Positions 36,315 through 45,594 of a DNA stretch of 64,000 bases are shown here, one piece after another (within the stretch, counting starts at the first letter, position 1; every line of letters begins with the position of its first letter). Source of the stretch: an uncultured Odoribacter sp. (lineage in GTDB: Bacteria; Bacteroidota; Bacteroidia; Bacteroidales; Marinifilaceae); contig CALUKE010000003.1 in assembly GCA_944321165.1 (NCBI GenBank), positions 186,001-250,000 of the forward strand, read 5' to 3'. The position numbers were made by a program, and so were the translations under genes. Under the pieces are notes generated by a model. It was not told the DNA's origin. It saw nothing but the letters and a program-made list of their open reading frames with translations, and did no database searches.

Positions 36315-36323
36315 GATAATTAT

Positions 36324-36812
36324 TTATTGAAGTTTCTTTAAGATAGATGTTGTGGAAAAACCTGGAGTCAAATCGATCGTAATTATTTTTCCACCTTTGG
36401 CTTTTACGATGTCGTAGCCTACGATTTCTTCCGGTTTATAATCACTTCCTTTTACTAGAATATCGGGTTGAACAAATCGGATGAGCTCTAAGGGCGTATC
36501 TTCGTCAAAAAGAACAATTTTGTCAGTAAATATGAGAGAAGCAAGTAAAAAAGCTCTGGCCTGTTGTGGATTGATTGGACGTTCTTCACCTTTCAGTCTT
36601 TTAACGGAAGCATCTGTGTTTAAACCGATAATTAATTTTTGTCCCAAACTGGCTGCCTGAGCGAGATATTCTACGTGTCCCTGATGCAGAATATCGAAAC
36701 AACCGTTTGTAAAGACAATGGTTTCATTTTTAAATCTCCATTGATTTAAGGTCGTGAGCAAACTTTCTCTGTCGCTGACAATTTTGCTTGTTATGAATGA
36801 AAGATAATCCAT
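36324..36812 (-). CDS. rfaE2: heptose 1-phosphate adenylyltransferase
   Basis: Activates D-glycero-D-manno-heptose 1-phosphate with ATP to ADP-heptose for lipopolysaccharide core synthesis. The 162-residue protein is the stand-alone cytidylyltransferase-like domain (equivalent to the C-terminal half of HldE). Motifs: FTNGCFDILHQGHVEYL with the HxGH signature near 42-46, GLNTDASVKRLKG, and a late TPGFSTTSILKK. The heptose kinase half is not nearby. It is 3 bases after panD, in the panC-panD-rfaE2 run. Confidence 0.92.
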   Translation of the reverse strand: MDYLSFITSKIVSDRESLLTTLNQWRFKNETIVFTNGCFDILHQGHVEYLAQAASLGQKLIIGLNTDASVKRLKGEERPINPQQARAFLLASLIFTDKIVLFDEDTPLELIRFVQPDILVKGSDYKPEEIVGYDIVKAKGGKIITIDLTPGFSTTSILKKLQ

Positions 36813-36815
36813 TCC

Positions 36816-37166
36816 TCAAATCAATTGATTGGTATTGGTGTCCGGAAACACTAAAGTAGGCGTATGTTTCTTGGCTTCTTCGAAATCCATGGAAGCATAA
36901 GAAATAATGATAACGACATCTCCTACCGCACATTTTCTGGCTGCCGGTCCATTCAGGCATACCACTCCAGAACCTCTCTCACCTTTGATGACATAAGTCT
37001 CCAGTCTTTCTCCGTTGTTAACGTTGACTATTTGTACTTTTTCATTTTCTATGATATTGGCCGCCTCCATCAGAGCAACGTCAATTGTAATGCTTCCTAC
37101 ATATTGAAGGTTGGCTTCGGTAACAGTTGCTTTGTGAATTTTAGATTTAACTACTTCTATAAACAT
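36816..37166 (-). CDS. panD: aspartate 1-decarboxylase
   Basis: Makes beta-alanine from aspartate for pantothenate synthesis. It has 116 residues from the ATG at 37166 ([20 protein letters not shown]). The proenzyme self-cleaves at a Gly-Ser bond to create a pyruvoyl group; the site is YVGSITID near residue 24. [17 protein letters not shown] is also characteristic. The gene lies between panC (28 bases upstream) and rfaE2. Confidence 0.96.
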   Translation of the reverse strand: MFIEVVKSKIHKATVTEANLQYVGSITIDVALMEAANIIENEKVQIVNVNNGERLETYVIKGERGSGVVCLNGPAARKCAVGDVVIIISYASMDFEEAKKHTPTLVFPDTNTNQLI

Positions 37167-37194
37167 GATGATAATTTTAAAGTAAAATTTAAAA

Positions 37195-38034
37195 TTAGAA
37201 TACAATGTTGTCGATCAGTCGTATTTTTCCGGCATATACAGCTACACATGCTACTTTCGTTCCTGTTTCAGACCAATTTTCTACTACTTTCAAAGTAGTA
37301 TCGTCTACAATTTCTACGTATTCTGTTTCAAGATATGGATTATTGTTTATTTCATCTGCAATCCATTTTTTCAGTTCGTTGACAGTCATTTCTGAAGCTA
37401 AGCTACGAGCTTTTTTCAAAGTAGCATAGATGTGAGGAGCATTTTTTTTGTGTTCATCGTCGAGAAGAGTGTTTCTGGAACTTTTAGCCAATCCGCTTTC
37501 TTCACGAATAATGGGACAAGGAATGATTTCTATGTTGTAATGCAATTGTTTCACCATGTTTTTAATGATAGCAATCTGCTGAAAGTCTTTCATGCCGAAA
37601 AAGGCTTTATTCGGTTGAACGATGTCGAACAGACGACTTACAACTTGCCCTACTCCATTGAAATGTCCCGGCCTTTTGGCTCCTTCCATAACCGTTTCAA
37701 TATAACCGAAATCGAATTTGCGCGTATCGGGTTCAGGATAAATTTCCTGAACGGAAGGTGCAAATACGATATCGCATTCCACTGTTTTCAGCAATTCAAT
37801 GTCTTCTTTTAAAGTCCTCGGATATCTTTTCAAATCTTCCGGATCATTGAATTGGGTGGGGTTGACAAATATGCTGACGACAGTAACGTCGCTATTTTTT
37901 TTACTTGCTTTTACAAGTGATAAATGTCCTTCGTGTAAAGCTCCCATTGTCGGAACAAAACCGATGATTTTACCTTCTTTGCGAATATCTGCAAGAAGGT
38001 TAATGAGTTCATTTTTAGTGTTTAAAACTTGCAT
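37195..38034 (-). CDS. panC: pantothenate synthetase
   Basis: Joins pantoate and beta-alanine with ATP to give pantothenate, the coenzyme A precursor. The 279-residue nucleotidyltransferase-fold protein shows [14 protein letters not shown] (HxGH) near 29-42, FVNPTQF near 57, GMKDFQQ near 147 and RNTLL near 184. Together with panD it supplies the last two steps; panB is not in this window. Confidence 0.97.
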   Translation of the reverse strand: MQVLNTKNELINLLADIRKEGKIIGFVPTMGALHEGHLSLVKASKKNSDVTVVSIFVNPTQFNDPEDLKRYPRTLKEDIELLKTVECDIVFAPSVQEIYPEPDTRKFDFGYIETVMEGAKRPGHFNGVGQVVSRLFDIVQPNKAFFGMKDFQQIAIIKNMVKQLHYNIEIIPCPIIREESGLAKSSRNTLLDDEHKKNAPHIYATLKKARSLASEMTVNELKKWIADEINNNPYLETEYVEIVDDTTLKVVENWSETGTKVACVAVYAGKIRLIDNIVF

Positions 38035-38149
38035 GATACTTTGTTAAAATCCGGGATGCAAGTTTACGAACTATTTTTATAATTAGAAAATGAACGGCCT
38101 TAAATTATTTACTGTCCGTTTATAATCCGGGAAAATTCAATTTAAGTGT

Positions 38150-38629
38150 TTATTTATACAATGTATGAATGGCAGGATGTACAGAAGTCAATGCTTCTAT
38201 CAGTTCACTTCGACTGACTCCTTCGCGCATGACAATAAAAATGGTATCGTCGCCGGCAATTGTACCTAATATTTCAAAATAATTTTCGCTGTCAATCAAT
38301 ACGGTAACAGCATTGGCATATCCGGGCAAAGTTTTGACAACGGCCATATTACCTGAAAAATCAATACTTAAGATGGTATCGGTAATGATTGAACATACTT
38401 TTTCCTCCCGTTGTTCGTTTTGTATACTTTCTGGAATAACGTAAATGTATCCTTTTTCCTTGTGTGGAATTTTTGCTACTTTCATGAATTTCAAATCTCT
38501 GGACAAAGTACTTTGAGTAGCTTCCACATTCATTTCCTTTAATCGAAAAAGTAACTCTTCCTGCGAAGAAATCAGTTCAGATTCAATTAATTTGCGTATG
38601 GTTAAAAGTCTTTTGGTTTTGTTTCTCAT
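38150..38629 (-). CDS. argR: arginine repressor ArgR
   Basis: A 159-residue arginine-responsive repressor. I use the ATG at 38629 (MRNKTKRLLTIRKLIE); upstream codons are not family-like. The N-terminal winged helix has the ATQSTLSRDLKFM recognition motif, and the C-terminal hexamerisation/arginine-binding domain has GTIAGDDTIFIV. It is divergent from carAB, whose product carbamoyl phosphate feeds arginine and pyrimidine synthesis, with ARG-box-like sites between, so it probably controls both carAB and itself. Confidence 0.93.
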   Translation of the reverse strand: MRNKTKRLLTIRKLIESELISSQEELLFRLKEMNVEATQSTLSRDLKFMKVAKIPHKEKGYIYVIPESIQNEQREEKVCSIITDTILSIDFSGNMAVVKTLPGYANAVTVLIDSENYFEILGTIAGDDTIFIVMREGVSRSELIEALTSVHPAIHTLYK

Positions 38630-38659
38630 AAAATTTTTGTAAAATAATGGATGATTAGA

Positions 38660-38691
38660 CAAAGATAGGTATAAAATCAGTGAATTGAAAA
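38660..38691 (-). promoter_or_regulatory. argR promoter
   Basis: On the minus strand the -7 element is TATCTTTG (complement of 38660-38667); 20 bases upstream is TTTT at the -33 position. The predicted start is about 20 bases before the argR ATG. Confidence 0.6.
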
Positions 38692-38711
38692 TGGTAATGG
38701 TTTGAAATATT

Positions 38712-38746
38712 TGAATATAAATGCATATAAAACGCATAAATATTCT
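38712..38746. promoter_or_regulatory. pair of ARG-box-like operators
   Basis: TGAATATAAATGCA (38712-38725) matches the ARG-box dyad TGAATwwwwATTCA except for one base. A second, weaker copy CGCATAAATATTCT (38733-38746) follows and overlaps the carA -33 element. Paired boxes are how ArgR hexamers bind. Confidence 0.55.
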
Positions 38747-38776
38747 TGCAGCAGTTTGAAAGTTTTTTTACCTTTG
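38745..38776 (+). promoter_or_regulatory. carAB promoter
   Basis: TACCTTTG at 38769-38776 fits the -7 consensus; CTTG at 38745-38748 with a 20-base gap serves as the -33 element. Confidence 0.75.
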
Positions 38777-38819
38777 CGCCAATTTGGACATTTGGTAAAT
38801 TAGTTCACAATTAATAGAT

Positions 38820-39902
38820 ATGCAAAATTTAAAGAAAGCACGTTTGGTTCTGCAGGACGGAACTGTTTATGAAGGTACTTCATTCGGCTATGAAAAATCG
38901 GTTTCAGGTGAAGTAGTGTTTTATACGGCCATGACAGGTTATCCTGAAAGTTTAACCGATCCTTCCTACAAAGGACAGATTTTGGTTCCTACCTACCCTA
39001 TGATCGGAAATTATGGGGTTCCGGTTGATGATCAGGAAAATGGAGTTTCAAAATTTTTCGAATCGGATAAAATTCATTGTACGGCCTTGATCATTTCCGA
39101 TTATTCTTTTGCATACAGTCATTGGAATTCGCAAAAAAGTCTCGGACAATGGTTGAAAGAACAACAGATTCCGGGACTTTTTGGTATAGATACCCGTGCC
39201 TTGACAAAAAAATTGCGAGAACACGGTGCCATGCTCGGAAGAATTGAATTTGACAATATTTCGATTCCCTTTTATGATCCGAATGAAAACAATATTGTGG
39301 ACGAAGTTTCTACCCGGGAAGTCATTGAGTATGGACATGGGAAATATAAAGTCATTCTGGTAGACTGCGGTGTGAAATACAATATTATCCGTTGTCTTTT
39401 GAAACGGGATGTGACTATTAAACGGGTGCCCTGGAATTATGATTTTACCCGGGAAGCTTGTGACGGGTATTTTTTGTCGAATGGTCCCGGAGATCCTGCC
39501 AAATGTGATGTCACCATAGAACACATCAAAAAAATATTGGCAGGTGACAAACCTATTATGGGAATTTGTTTGGGTAATCAGCTGATGGCGAGAGCTGCCG
39601 GTGCTTCGACTTATAAATTGAAATATGGACATAGAAGTCATAATCAGCCGGTTATGCAACCTGGCAGTAATCGTTGCTATATAACTTCTCAAAATCATGG
39701 ATTTGCCATTGATGACAAAACCTTACCGGAAGAGTGGGAACCACTTTTTGTCAATGTCAATGACGGTACGAATGAGGGTATTCGGCACAAGACAAAACCT
39801 TTCTTTTCCGCTCAGTTTCATCCGGAAGCTTCCAGTGGACCGGTGGATACAGAATATTTGTTCGATGAATTTATAGAGAATATCAGAAAATATTCTAAAT
39901 AG
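38820..39902 (+). CDS. carA: carbamoyl-phosphate synthase small subunit
   Basis: The glutamine amidotransferase subunit that releases ammonia for CarB. It has 360 residues: an N-terminal CarA-specific domain and a C-terminal class I glutaminase. The nucleophilic cysteine is in GICLGNQLMA near 246, and the His/Glu pair is in QFHPEASSGP near 333. LSNGPGDPAKCD is also diagnostic. It is 58 bases upstream of carB. Confidence 0.97.
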   Translation: MQNLKKARLVLQDGTVYEGTSFGYEKSVSGEVVFYTAMTGYPESLTDPSYKGQILVPTYPMIGNYGVPVDDQENGVSKFFESDKIHCTALIISDYSFAYSHWNSQKSLGQWLKEQQIPGLFGIDTRALTKKLREHGAMLGRIEFDNISIPFYDPNENNIVDEVSTREVIEYGHGKYKVILVDCGVKYNIIRCLLKRDVTIKRVPWNYDFTREACDGYFLSNGPGDPAKCDVTIEHIKKILAGDKPIMGICLGNQLMARAAGASTYKLKYGHRSHNQPVMQPGSNRCYITSQNHGFAIDDKTLPEEWEPLFVNVNDGTNEGIRHKTKPFFSAQFHPEASSGPVDTEYLFDEFIENIRKYSK

Positions 39903-39960
39903 AAAGATTGTCAACAAGAATGGAAAGTATTTGAAATTTGCAAACACAAATTGAAAGGAA

Positions 39961-42900
39961 ATGAAAGAGATCAATAAAATATTACTGTTAGGTTCGGGTG
40001 CATTGAAAATCGGTCAGGCTGGAGAATTCGATTATTCCGGTTCTCAGGCACTGAAGGCCATTCGTGAAGAAGGAAAATACAGCGTGTTAATCAATCCGAA
40101 TATTGCTACTGTACAAACATCGGAAGGAGTAGCGGATAAAATTTATTATTTACCGGTTACTCCAGAGTATGTAGAGAAAGTTATTCAAAAAGAACGTCCG
40201 GATGGAATTTTATTGTCCTTTGGCGGTCAAACAGCCTTGAACTGCGGAGTGGAACTGTATCAGAAAGGAGTTCTGGAAAAATACGATGTGCAGGTATTGG
40301 GTACACCGGTACAGGCAATTATCGATACGGAAGACCGGGAAATTTTTGCGGGAAAATTGCGGGAGATCGGAGTAAAGACTCCCAGAAGCATTGCGGCCAA
40401 CAATATGGAAGAGGCACTCGCTGCTGCAAAAGAACTGGGTTTTCCAATTATTGTTCGGGCAGCTTATACTTTGGGCGGATTGGGTTCCGGATTTTGCTCG
40501 AATGAAGAAGAACTTCGCAAATTGGCTGCCAGTGCCTTTTCCTATTCTCCCCAGATTTTGGTGGAAGAATCTCTGAAAGGTTGGAAAGAGGTGGAATACG
40601 AAGTGGTGCGCGATCAGTATGATAACTGTATTACTGTATGTAATATGGAAAATTTCGATCCCCTGGGAATTCATACCGGAGAAAGCATTGTGGTTGCTCC
40701 TTCTCAGACTCTGAGCAACAGTGAATATCATAAACTCCGAGCCATAGCAATTAAGATTATCCGGCACATCGGTATTGTGGGTGAATGTAATGTACAATAT
40801 ACTTTGGATCCCAATTCCGAGGATTACCGGGTGATAGAGGTAAATGCCCGTCTTTCCCGTTCCAGTGCATTGGCTTCCAAGGCAACGGGTTATCCTTTGG
40901 CTTTTGTGGCTGCCAAATTGGGATTGGGGTATGGTTTGCATGAGATTAAAAATTCAGTAACCAAAGTGACGACAGCTTGTTTTGAGCCGGCTTTGGATTA
41001 TGTTGTTTGCAAAATTCCCCGTTGGGATTTGAATAAATTCGAAGGAGTTTCCAAACTGATAGGTTCTTCGATGAAAAGTGTCGGTGAAATCATGGCCATC
41101 GGACGTACTTTTGAAGAAGCGATTCAAAAAGGTCTTCGGATGGTTGGTCAGGGTATGCACGGTTTTGTAGGTAATAAAATTGAGATACCGGATGTGGATG
41201 AAGAGTTGGTAAATCCGACTGACAAGCGAATTTTTGCCATTGCAGAGGCTTTTGACAAAGGATATGATGTGGATAAGATCCATGAAATGACCCGAATAGA
41301 CCGATGGTTCTTGCAACGGTTGCAAAATATCCATCATTTGAAAAATGAACTGAACAAATATTCAACCATTACCGGAGTCAGTTCTGTCTTGCTTCGGAAA
41401 GCAAAACAGATGGGATTTTCCGATTTTCAGATCGGTCGTCTGGCCATCAAGAACGACCGTTTGACTGCCCATCAAAAAATGCTGGAAGTTCGTGAATACA
41501 GGAAAGGTTTGGGAATCCTTCCCTGTATCAAACAGATAGATACCTTGGCCGGGGAATATCCGGCTATGACCAATTATTTGTACGCAACTTACAACGGAAC
41601 CGAGAATGATATTCAATATGAACACGACGGACGTTCGGTTATTGTCTTGGGATCGGGAGCTTACCGGATCGGAAGCAGTGTGGAATTCGACTGGTGTGGA
41701 GTAAGCGCTCTGAATACAATCAAAAAGATGGGTTACCGTTCTGTGATGATCAATTACAATCCGGAGACAGTGAGTACGGATTACGATACCTGTGACCGTT
41801 TGTATTTTGATGAACTCTCTTTTGAACGGGTCATGGATATTGTGGAATTTGAGGAACCGAAAGGAGTCATTGTGTCAACCGGCGGACAGATTCCAAATAA
41901 TCTGGCCATGCGTTTAAATGGACAGCATGTAAATATTTTGGGTACTTCGGCAGAATCTATTGACCGGGCGGAAGATCGTCAGAAGTTTTCTACCATGTGT
42001 GACCAGTTGGGAATCGATCAGCCCCGCTGGAAAGAATTGACCAGTCTGGAGGATATCTATAAATTTGTCGACGAGGTGGGATTCCCTTTGTTGATACGTC
42101 CTTCTTATGTACTTTCCGGTGCAGCCATGAATGTAGTTTCCAACAAGGAAGAATTGGTACATTTTCTGGAATTGGCTGCAGAGGTATCCAAAGATCATCC
42201 GGTTGTTGTTACCGAATTCATCGAACAGGCAAAAGAGGTTGAGATCGATGCGGTGGCACAGAATGGAGAGATCAAAGTTTACGCTATCAGTGAACACGTT
42301 GAATTTGCCGGTGTGCATTCAGGCGATGCGACAATTGTTTTTCCTGCACAGAAATTGTATGTGGAAACTATGCGGCGTATCAAGAAAATAGCCAGGGCGA
42401 TTGCCAAGGAACTGAATATATCAGGACCGTTCAATATGCAGTTTCTGGCCAAAGACAATGATATTAAGGTCATCGAATGTAATCTGCGGGCTTCCCGGAG
42501 TTTCCCATTTGTTTCCAAAGTATTGAAATTTAATTTTATCGAAATGGCTACCCGAATCATGTTGGGTGAGCATGTGAAAGAACTGAATAAGTCGGTTTTT
42601 GATTTGGATTACGTTGGTGTAAAGGCTTCTCAGTTCTCATTTGCCCGTTTGCTGAAAGCTGACCCGGTTTTGGGTGTGGATATGTCCTCTACGGGAGAAG
42701 TCGGTTGTATCGGTGAAAATTATTATGAAGCGATTTTGAAGAGTATGATTTCTGTCGGACATCGTATTCCTGAAAAAAATATCTTGATTTCTTCCGGTCC
42801 GAGCCGTTCTAAAGTGGAGTTGCTCAATTCTACCCGCATGCTGATAGACAAGGGATATACCATTTTTGCGACGGCAGGTACGGCTAAGTTTTTTGCAGAG

Positions 42901-43176
42901 AATAACATCGAGGTTACCGTTTTGCATTGGCCGGATGAAGAGAAGGAACCCAATATCATGGATTATCTTCGGAATCAGAAGATCGATCTGGTCATCAATA
43001 TTCCGAAAAACCATACCAAGCGCGAATTGGACAACGGCTACAAGATTCGTCGGGCCGCTGTGGATTACAACATTCCGCTGATTACCAATGCCCGTCTGGC
43101 CAGTGCTTTTATATATGCAATCTGTAAAGTTGACAAAGACGATATTGCCATAAAAAGTTGGGATGAGTATAAATAA
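39961..43176 (+). CDS. carB: carbamoyl-phosphate synthase large subunit
   Basis: Makes carbamoyl phosphate from bicarbonate, ammonia and two ATP, for arginine and pyrimidines. The 1071 residues show the duplicated ATP-grasp architecture: first half begins LLLGSGALKIGQAGEFDYSG, second half VLGSGAYRIGSSVEFDWCG (near 560). The C-terminal MGS-like allosteric domain, which binds UMP/ornithine in enterobacteria, starts near 940 (ILISSGPSRSKVELLN). Unlike enterobacterial enzymes, regulation here is unknown. It forms an operon with carA. Confidence 0.97.
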   Translation: MKEINKILLLGSGALKIGQAGEFDYSGSQALKAIREEGKYSVLINPNIATVQTSEGVADKIYYLPVTPEYVEKVIQKERPDGILLSFGGQTALNCGVELYQKGVLEKYDVQVLGTPVQAIIDTEDREIFAGKLREIGVKTPRSIAANNMEEALAAAKELGFPIIVRAAYTLGGLGSGFCSNEEELRKLAASAFSYSPQILVEESLKGWKEVEYEVVRDQYDNCITVCNMENFDPLGIHTGESIVVAPSQTLSNSEYHKLRAIAIKIIRHIGIVGECNVQYTLDPNSEDYRVIEVNARLSRSSALASKATGYPLAFVAAKLGLGYGLHEIKNSVTKVTTACFEPALDYVVCKIPRWDLNKFEGVSKLIGSSMKSVGEIMAIGRTFEEAIQKGLRMVGQGMHGFVGNKIEIPDVDEELVNPTDKRIFAIAEAFDKGYDVDKIHEMTRIDRWFLQRLQNIHHLKNELNKYSTITGVSSVLLRKAKQMGFSDFQIGRLAIKNDRLTAHQKMLEVREYRKGLGILPCIKQIDTLAGEYPAMTNYLYATYNGTENDIQYEHDGRSVIVLGSGAYRIGSSVEFDWCGVSALNTIKKMGYRSVMINYNPETVSTDYDTCDRLYFDELSFERVMDIVEFEEPKGVIVSTGGQIPNNLAMRLNGQHVNILGTSAESIDRAEDRQKFSTMCDQLGIDQPRWKELTSLEDIYKFVDEVGFPLLIRPSYVLSGAAMNVVSNKEELVHFLELAAEVSKDHPVVVTEFIEQAKEVEIDAVAQNGEIKVYAISEHVEFAGVHSGDATIVFPAQKLYVETMRRIKKIARAIAKELNISGPFNMQFLAKDNDIKVIECNLRASRSFPFVSKVLKFNFIEMATRIMLGEHVKELNKSVFDLDYVGVKASQFSFARLLKADPVLGVDMSSTGEVGCIGENYYEAILKSMISVGHRIPEKNILISSGPSRSKVELLNSTRMLIDKGYTIFATAGTAKFFAENNIEVTVLHWPDEEKEPNIMDYLRNQKIDLVINIPKNHTKRELDNGYKIRRAAVDYNIPLITNARLASAFIYAICKVDKDDIAIKSWDEYK

Positions 43177-43218
43177 ATGAAAATATCCGACTTGTTAGCA
43201 TGCATTGTGTTTTTCAAT

Positions 43219-43226
43219 TATCTTTG
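43219..43226 (+). promoter_or_regulatory. -7 element before the class A PBP gene
   Basis: TATCTTTG, 16 bases before the ATG at 43243. A matching -33 TTTG is not evident. Confidence 0.5.
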
Positions 43227-43242
43227 TAATTGAAAATTACGA

Positions 43243-45582
43243 ATGGAGATGTTTAAAAGGTATTGGAAATTTTTGCTTGTATTCTGGTCGGTCGTGTTGG
43301 TCGGAATACTGGGTATTTTTATCTTTTTCTGGTTGATTTCAGCCGGAAAATTAGGGTTTATGCCTACTTTTGAGGAATTGGAGAATCCGAATAACCGTTT
43401 TGCCTCGGAAGTGTATTTTGCGGATGGTCCTATCATGAATCGGTATTTTGAAAAGGAAAACCGGAAGTATACAGAATATCGGGAAATTCCTCAGTCGGTT
43501 ATCGATGCGTTGATTGCAACTGAAGACGTTCGATTTTACGACCATTGTGGCGTGGATGTCCGGGGACTGTTCCGGGTAGCCAAAGGATTGTTGACAGCCA
43601 ATACTTCTGCTGGCGGAGGGAGTACGATCAGTCAGCAATTGGCCAAAATGCTTTTTCCTCGGGAGTCCGACCTGAATGTATTCGAACTTGCCATTCGGAA
43701 ATTTCGGGAATGGGTAATTGCAGTGCGTTTGGAGAAAAGCTATACAAAAGAAGAGATATTGACCATGTATCTGAATAAGTATGACTTTTTGAATCTGGCC
43801 GTAGGAATCAGTTCAGCTGCAGATATTTATTTCCAGGTACCCTTGGATTCTCTGAAGATAGAACAGGCTGCGATGCTGGTAGGTATGGCGAAGAATTCAT
43901 CTTACTACAATCCTGTCCGTCGTCCGGAAATTACTCTGAACCGTCGGAATGTAGTGCTCTCCCAGATGTGCAAATACGGGAAAATTACCCGAAATGAGTA
44001 TGATTCCCTGAAACAGTTGCCTTTGGGTCTTCAGTTCAAACGGGTGGACCACAAAGAAGGACTGGCTACCTATTTCCGTGAATACTTGCGGTTGTTTATG
44101 ACAGCCAGTCAACCGGAGAAAAGCCGTTATAGAGATCTGGAACAATACCGTTTGGATTCGATTGCTTGGGAAACCAATCCCTTGTACGGTTGGTGCAAGA
44201 AAAATGTAAAAGTGGATGGTTCGCATTACGATTTGTATTCCGATGGGTTGAAGATATATACGACCCTGGATTCCAGAATGCAGAAATATGCTGAGGAGTC
44301 GGTGCGTGAGCATTTGTCTCAGGATTTGCAGCCTTTGTTTGATCGGGAAAAAGTAAAAAAACACCACCCTCCTTTCTCGAATGATATGTCGGTGGAAGAA
44401 ATCGAAGAGGTTTTGAACCGTTCTATTCGCCAGTCCGAACGTTATCGCGTACTTTCCAAACAAGGCTTGAAATTCGATGAAATTCGGAAAACTTTTGACC
44501 AGCCTCTGGAAATGCAGGTATTTACGTGGAACGGCATTCGCGATACAGTCATGACTCCTTTGGATTCAATTAAGCACTATAAATCATTTTTCCGTTCCGG
44601 ATTCATGGTGATGGAACCTCAGACCGGGTATATAAAAGCCTATGTGGGAGGTCCGGATTACCGTTATTTTATGTATGACATGGTGAGTGTCGGGAAACGA
44701 CAGGTAGGATCAACCATCAAACCGATATTGTATACTTTGGCCATGCAGGAGGGATTAGGTCCTTGTGATAAGGTACCGAATATTCCCCAGACTTTTGTTC
44801 TTCCGACAGGAGAACTTTGGACGGCTCGCGGAGGTACGAAGCGACAGGGCGAAATGGTCACTTTGCGCTGGGGATTGGCGAATTCGGAGAATAATATTTC
44901 CGCTTGGGTTTTGAAGCAATTTACACCGGAGGCGGTTGTGCAGATGGCCCGCAAAATGGGTATAACCAGTTTTATCGATCCGGTACCCTCTATCTTTTTA
45001 GGTACTGCGGAAATTACTGTCAAGGAAATGGTAGGAGCCTATGCTATTTTTGCCAATAAGGGGGTTTATAACTCTCCCCTTCCGGTTTATCGAATTGAGG
45101 ACAAATATGGAAATGTACTGCAAGAATTCCGTCCTGAATCCCGGGAAGTCATTACTGAAAATACGGCTTACCTGATGTGTAATCTGTTGGAGGGGGTTGT
45201 TACCAGCGGAACGGGTATCCGTTTGCGTTACAAATATAAACTGATGAATCCGATGGGTGGTAAAACCGGTACGACTCAAAGACATGCCGATGGTTGGTTT
45301 ATGGGCATCACTCCCGAGCTGGTTGGTGGCGTTTGGGTGGGTGCAGAAGATCGTTCCATCCGTTTCCAGAATCTGGCGAACGGTCAGGGAGCGAGCATGG
45401 CTTTGCCGATCTGGGCGAAGTTCCTGCAAAAAGTCTACGCGGATAAACAGTTGAAAATGACCGGTCGTCCCTTTGAACAGCCTGCCGGTATCTCCAAACG
45501 TTTGGATTGTGATGAAGAGGTTTCTGCGGAGGAAGCGGAAGAGATTAACCGGGGAATCGAAGATGAAGAGGAATTCTATTAA
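43243..45582 (+). CDS. class A penicillin-binding protein (PBP1A type)
   Basis: A 779-residue bifunctional peptidoglycan synthase. One N-terminal membrane anchor (about 9-33) is followed by a glycosyltransferase-51 domain (ALIATEDVRFYDHCGVD near 89, GGGSTISQQLAKM near 124 with the EDxxFxxHxG-type active site) and a transpeptidase domain with SxxK (RQVGSTIKP, near 490), SxN (ANSENNIS) and KTGTT motifs. It builds and crosslinks glycan strands in the periplasm. An MFKRYWK start two codons later is equally possible. radA follows 12 bases later. Confidence 0.95.
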   Translation: MEMFKRYWKFLLVFWSVVLVGILGIFIFFWLISAGKLGFMPTFEELENPNNRFASEVYFADGPIMNRYFEKENRKYTEYREIPQSVIDALIATEDVRFYDHCGVDVRGLFRVAKGLLTANTSAGGGSTISQQLAKMLFPRESDLNVFELAIRKFREWVIAVRLEKSYTKEEILTMYLNKYDFLNLAVGISSAADIYFQVPLDSLKIEQAAMLVGMAKNSSYYNPVRRPEITLNRRNVVLSQMCKYGKITRNEYDSLKQLPLGLQFKRVDHKEGLATYFREYLRLFMTASQPEKSRYRDLEQYRLDSIAWETNPLYGWCKKNVKVDGSHYDLYSDGLKIYTTLDSRMQKYAEESVREHLSQDLQPLFDREKVKKHHPPFSNDMSVEEIEEVLNRSIRQSERYRVLSKQGLKFDEIRKTFDQPLEMQVFTWNGIRDTVMTPLDSIKHYKSFFRSGFMVMEPQTGYIKAYVGGPDYRYFMYDMVSVGKRQVGSTIKPILYTLAMQEGLGPCDKVPNIPQTFVLPTGELWTARGGTKRQGEMVTLRWGLANSENNISAWVLKQFTPEAVVQMARKMGITSFIDPVPSIFLGTAEITVKEMVGAYAIFANKGVYNSPLPVYRIEDKYGNVLQEFRPESREVITENTAYLMCNLLEGVVTSGTGIRLRYKYKLMNPMGGKTGTTQRHADGWFMGITPELVGGVWVGAEDRSIRFQNLANGQGASMALPIWAKFLQKVYADKQLKMTGRPFEQPAGISKRLDCDEEVSAEEAEEINRGIEDEEEFY

Positions 45583-45594
45583 CGGAGTTACAGT

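Larger units (their letters stand above)
35803..36323. other. probable chromosomal replication origin (oriC)
   Basis: A gene-free, very AT-rich stretch of about 520 bases between dut and rfaE2. DnaA-box-like nonamers: TTATCAACA at 35993, its inverted partner TTATCAACT at 36020-36028 (minus), TTTTACACA at 36099-36107 (minus, fits TTWTnCACA exactly), TTTTCAACA at 36232, and weaker TTGTCAATA at 36057 and TTGTCAACG at 36287. The plus strand is strongly C-rich on the left (18 C, 4 G in 35341-35400, in dut) and G-rich on the right (16 G, 9 C in 38881-38940, in carA); two minus-strand genes on either side also change (rfaE2 14 G, 12 C in 36541-36600). The left half (35821-35990) could be the unwinding element. 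Confidence 0.75.
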
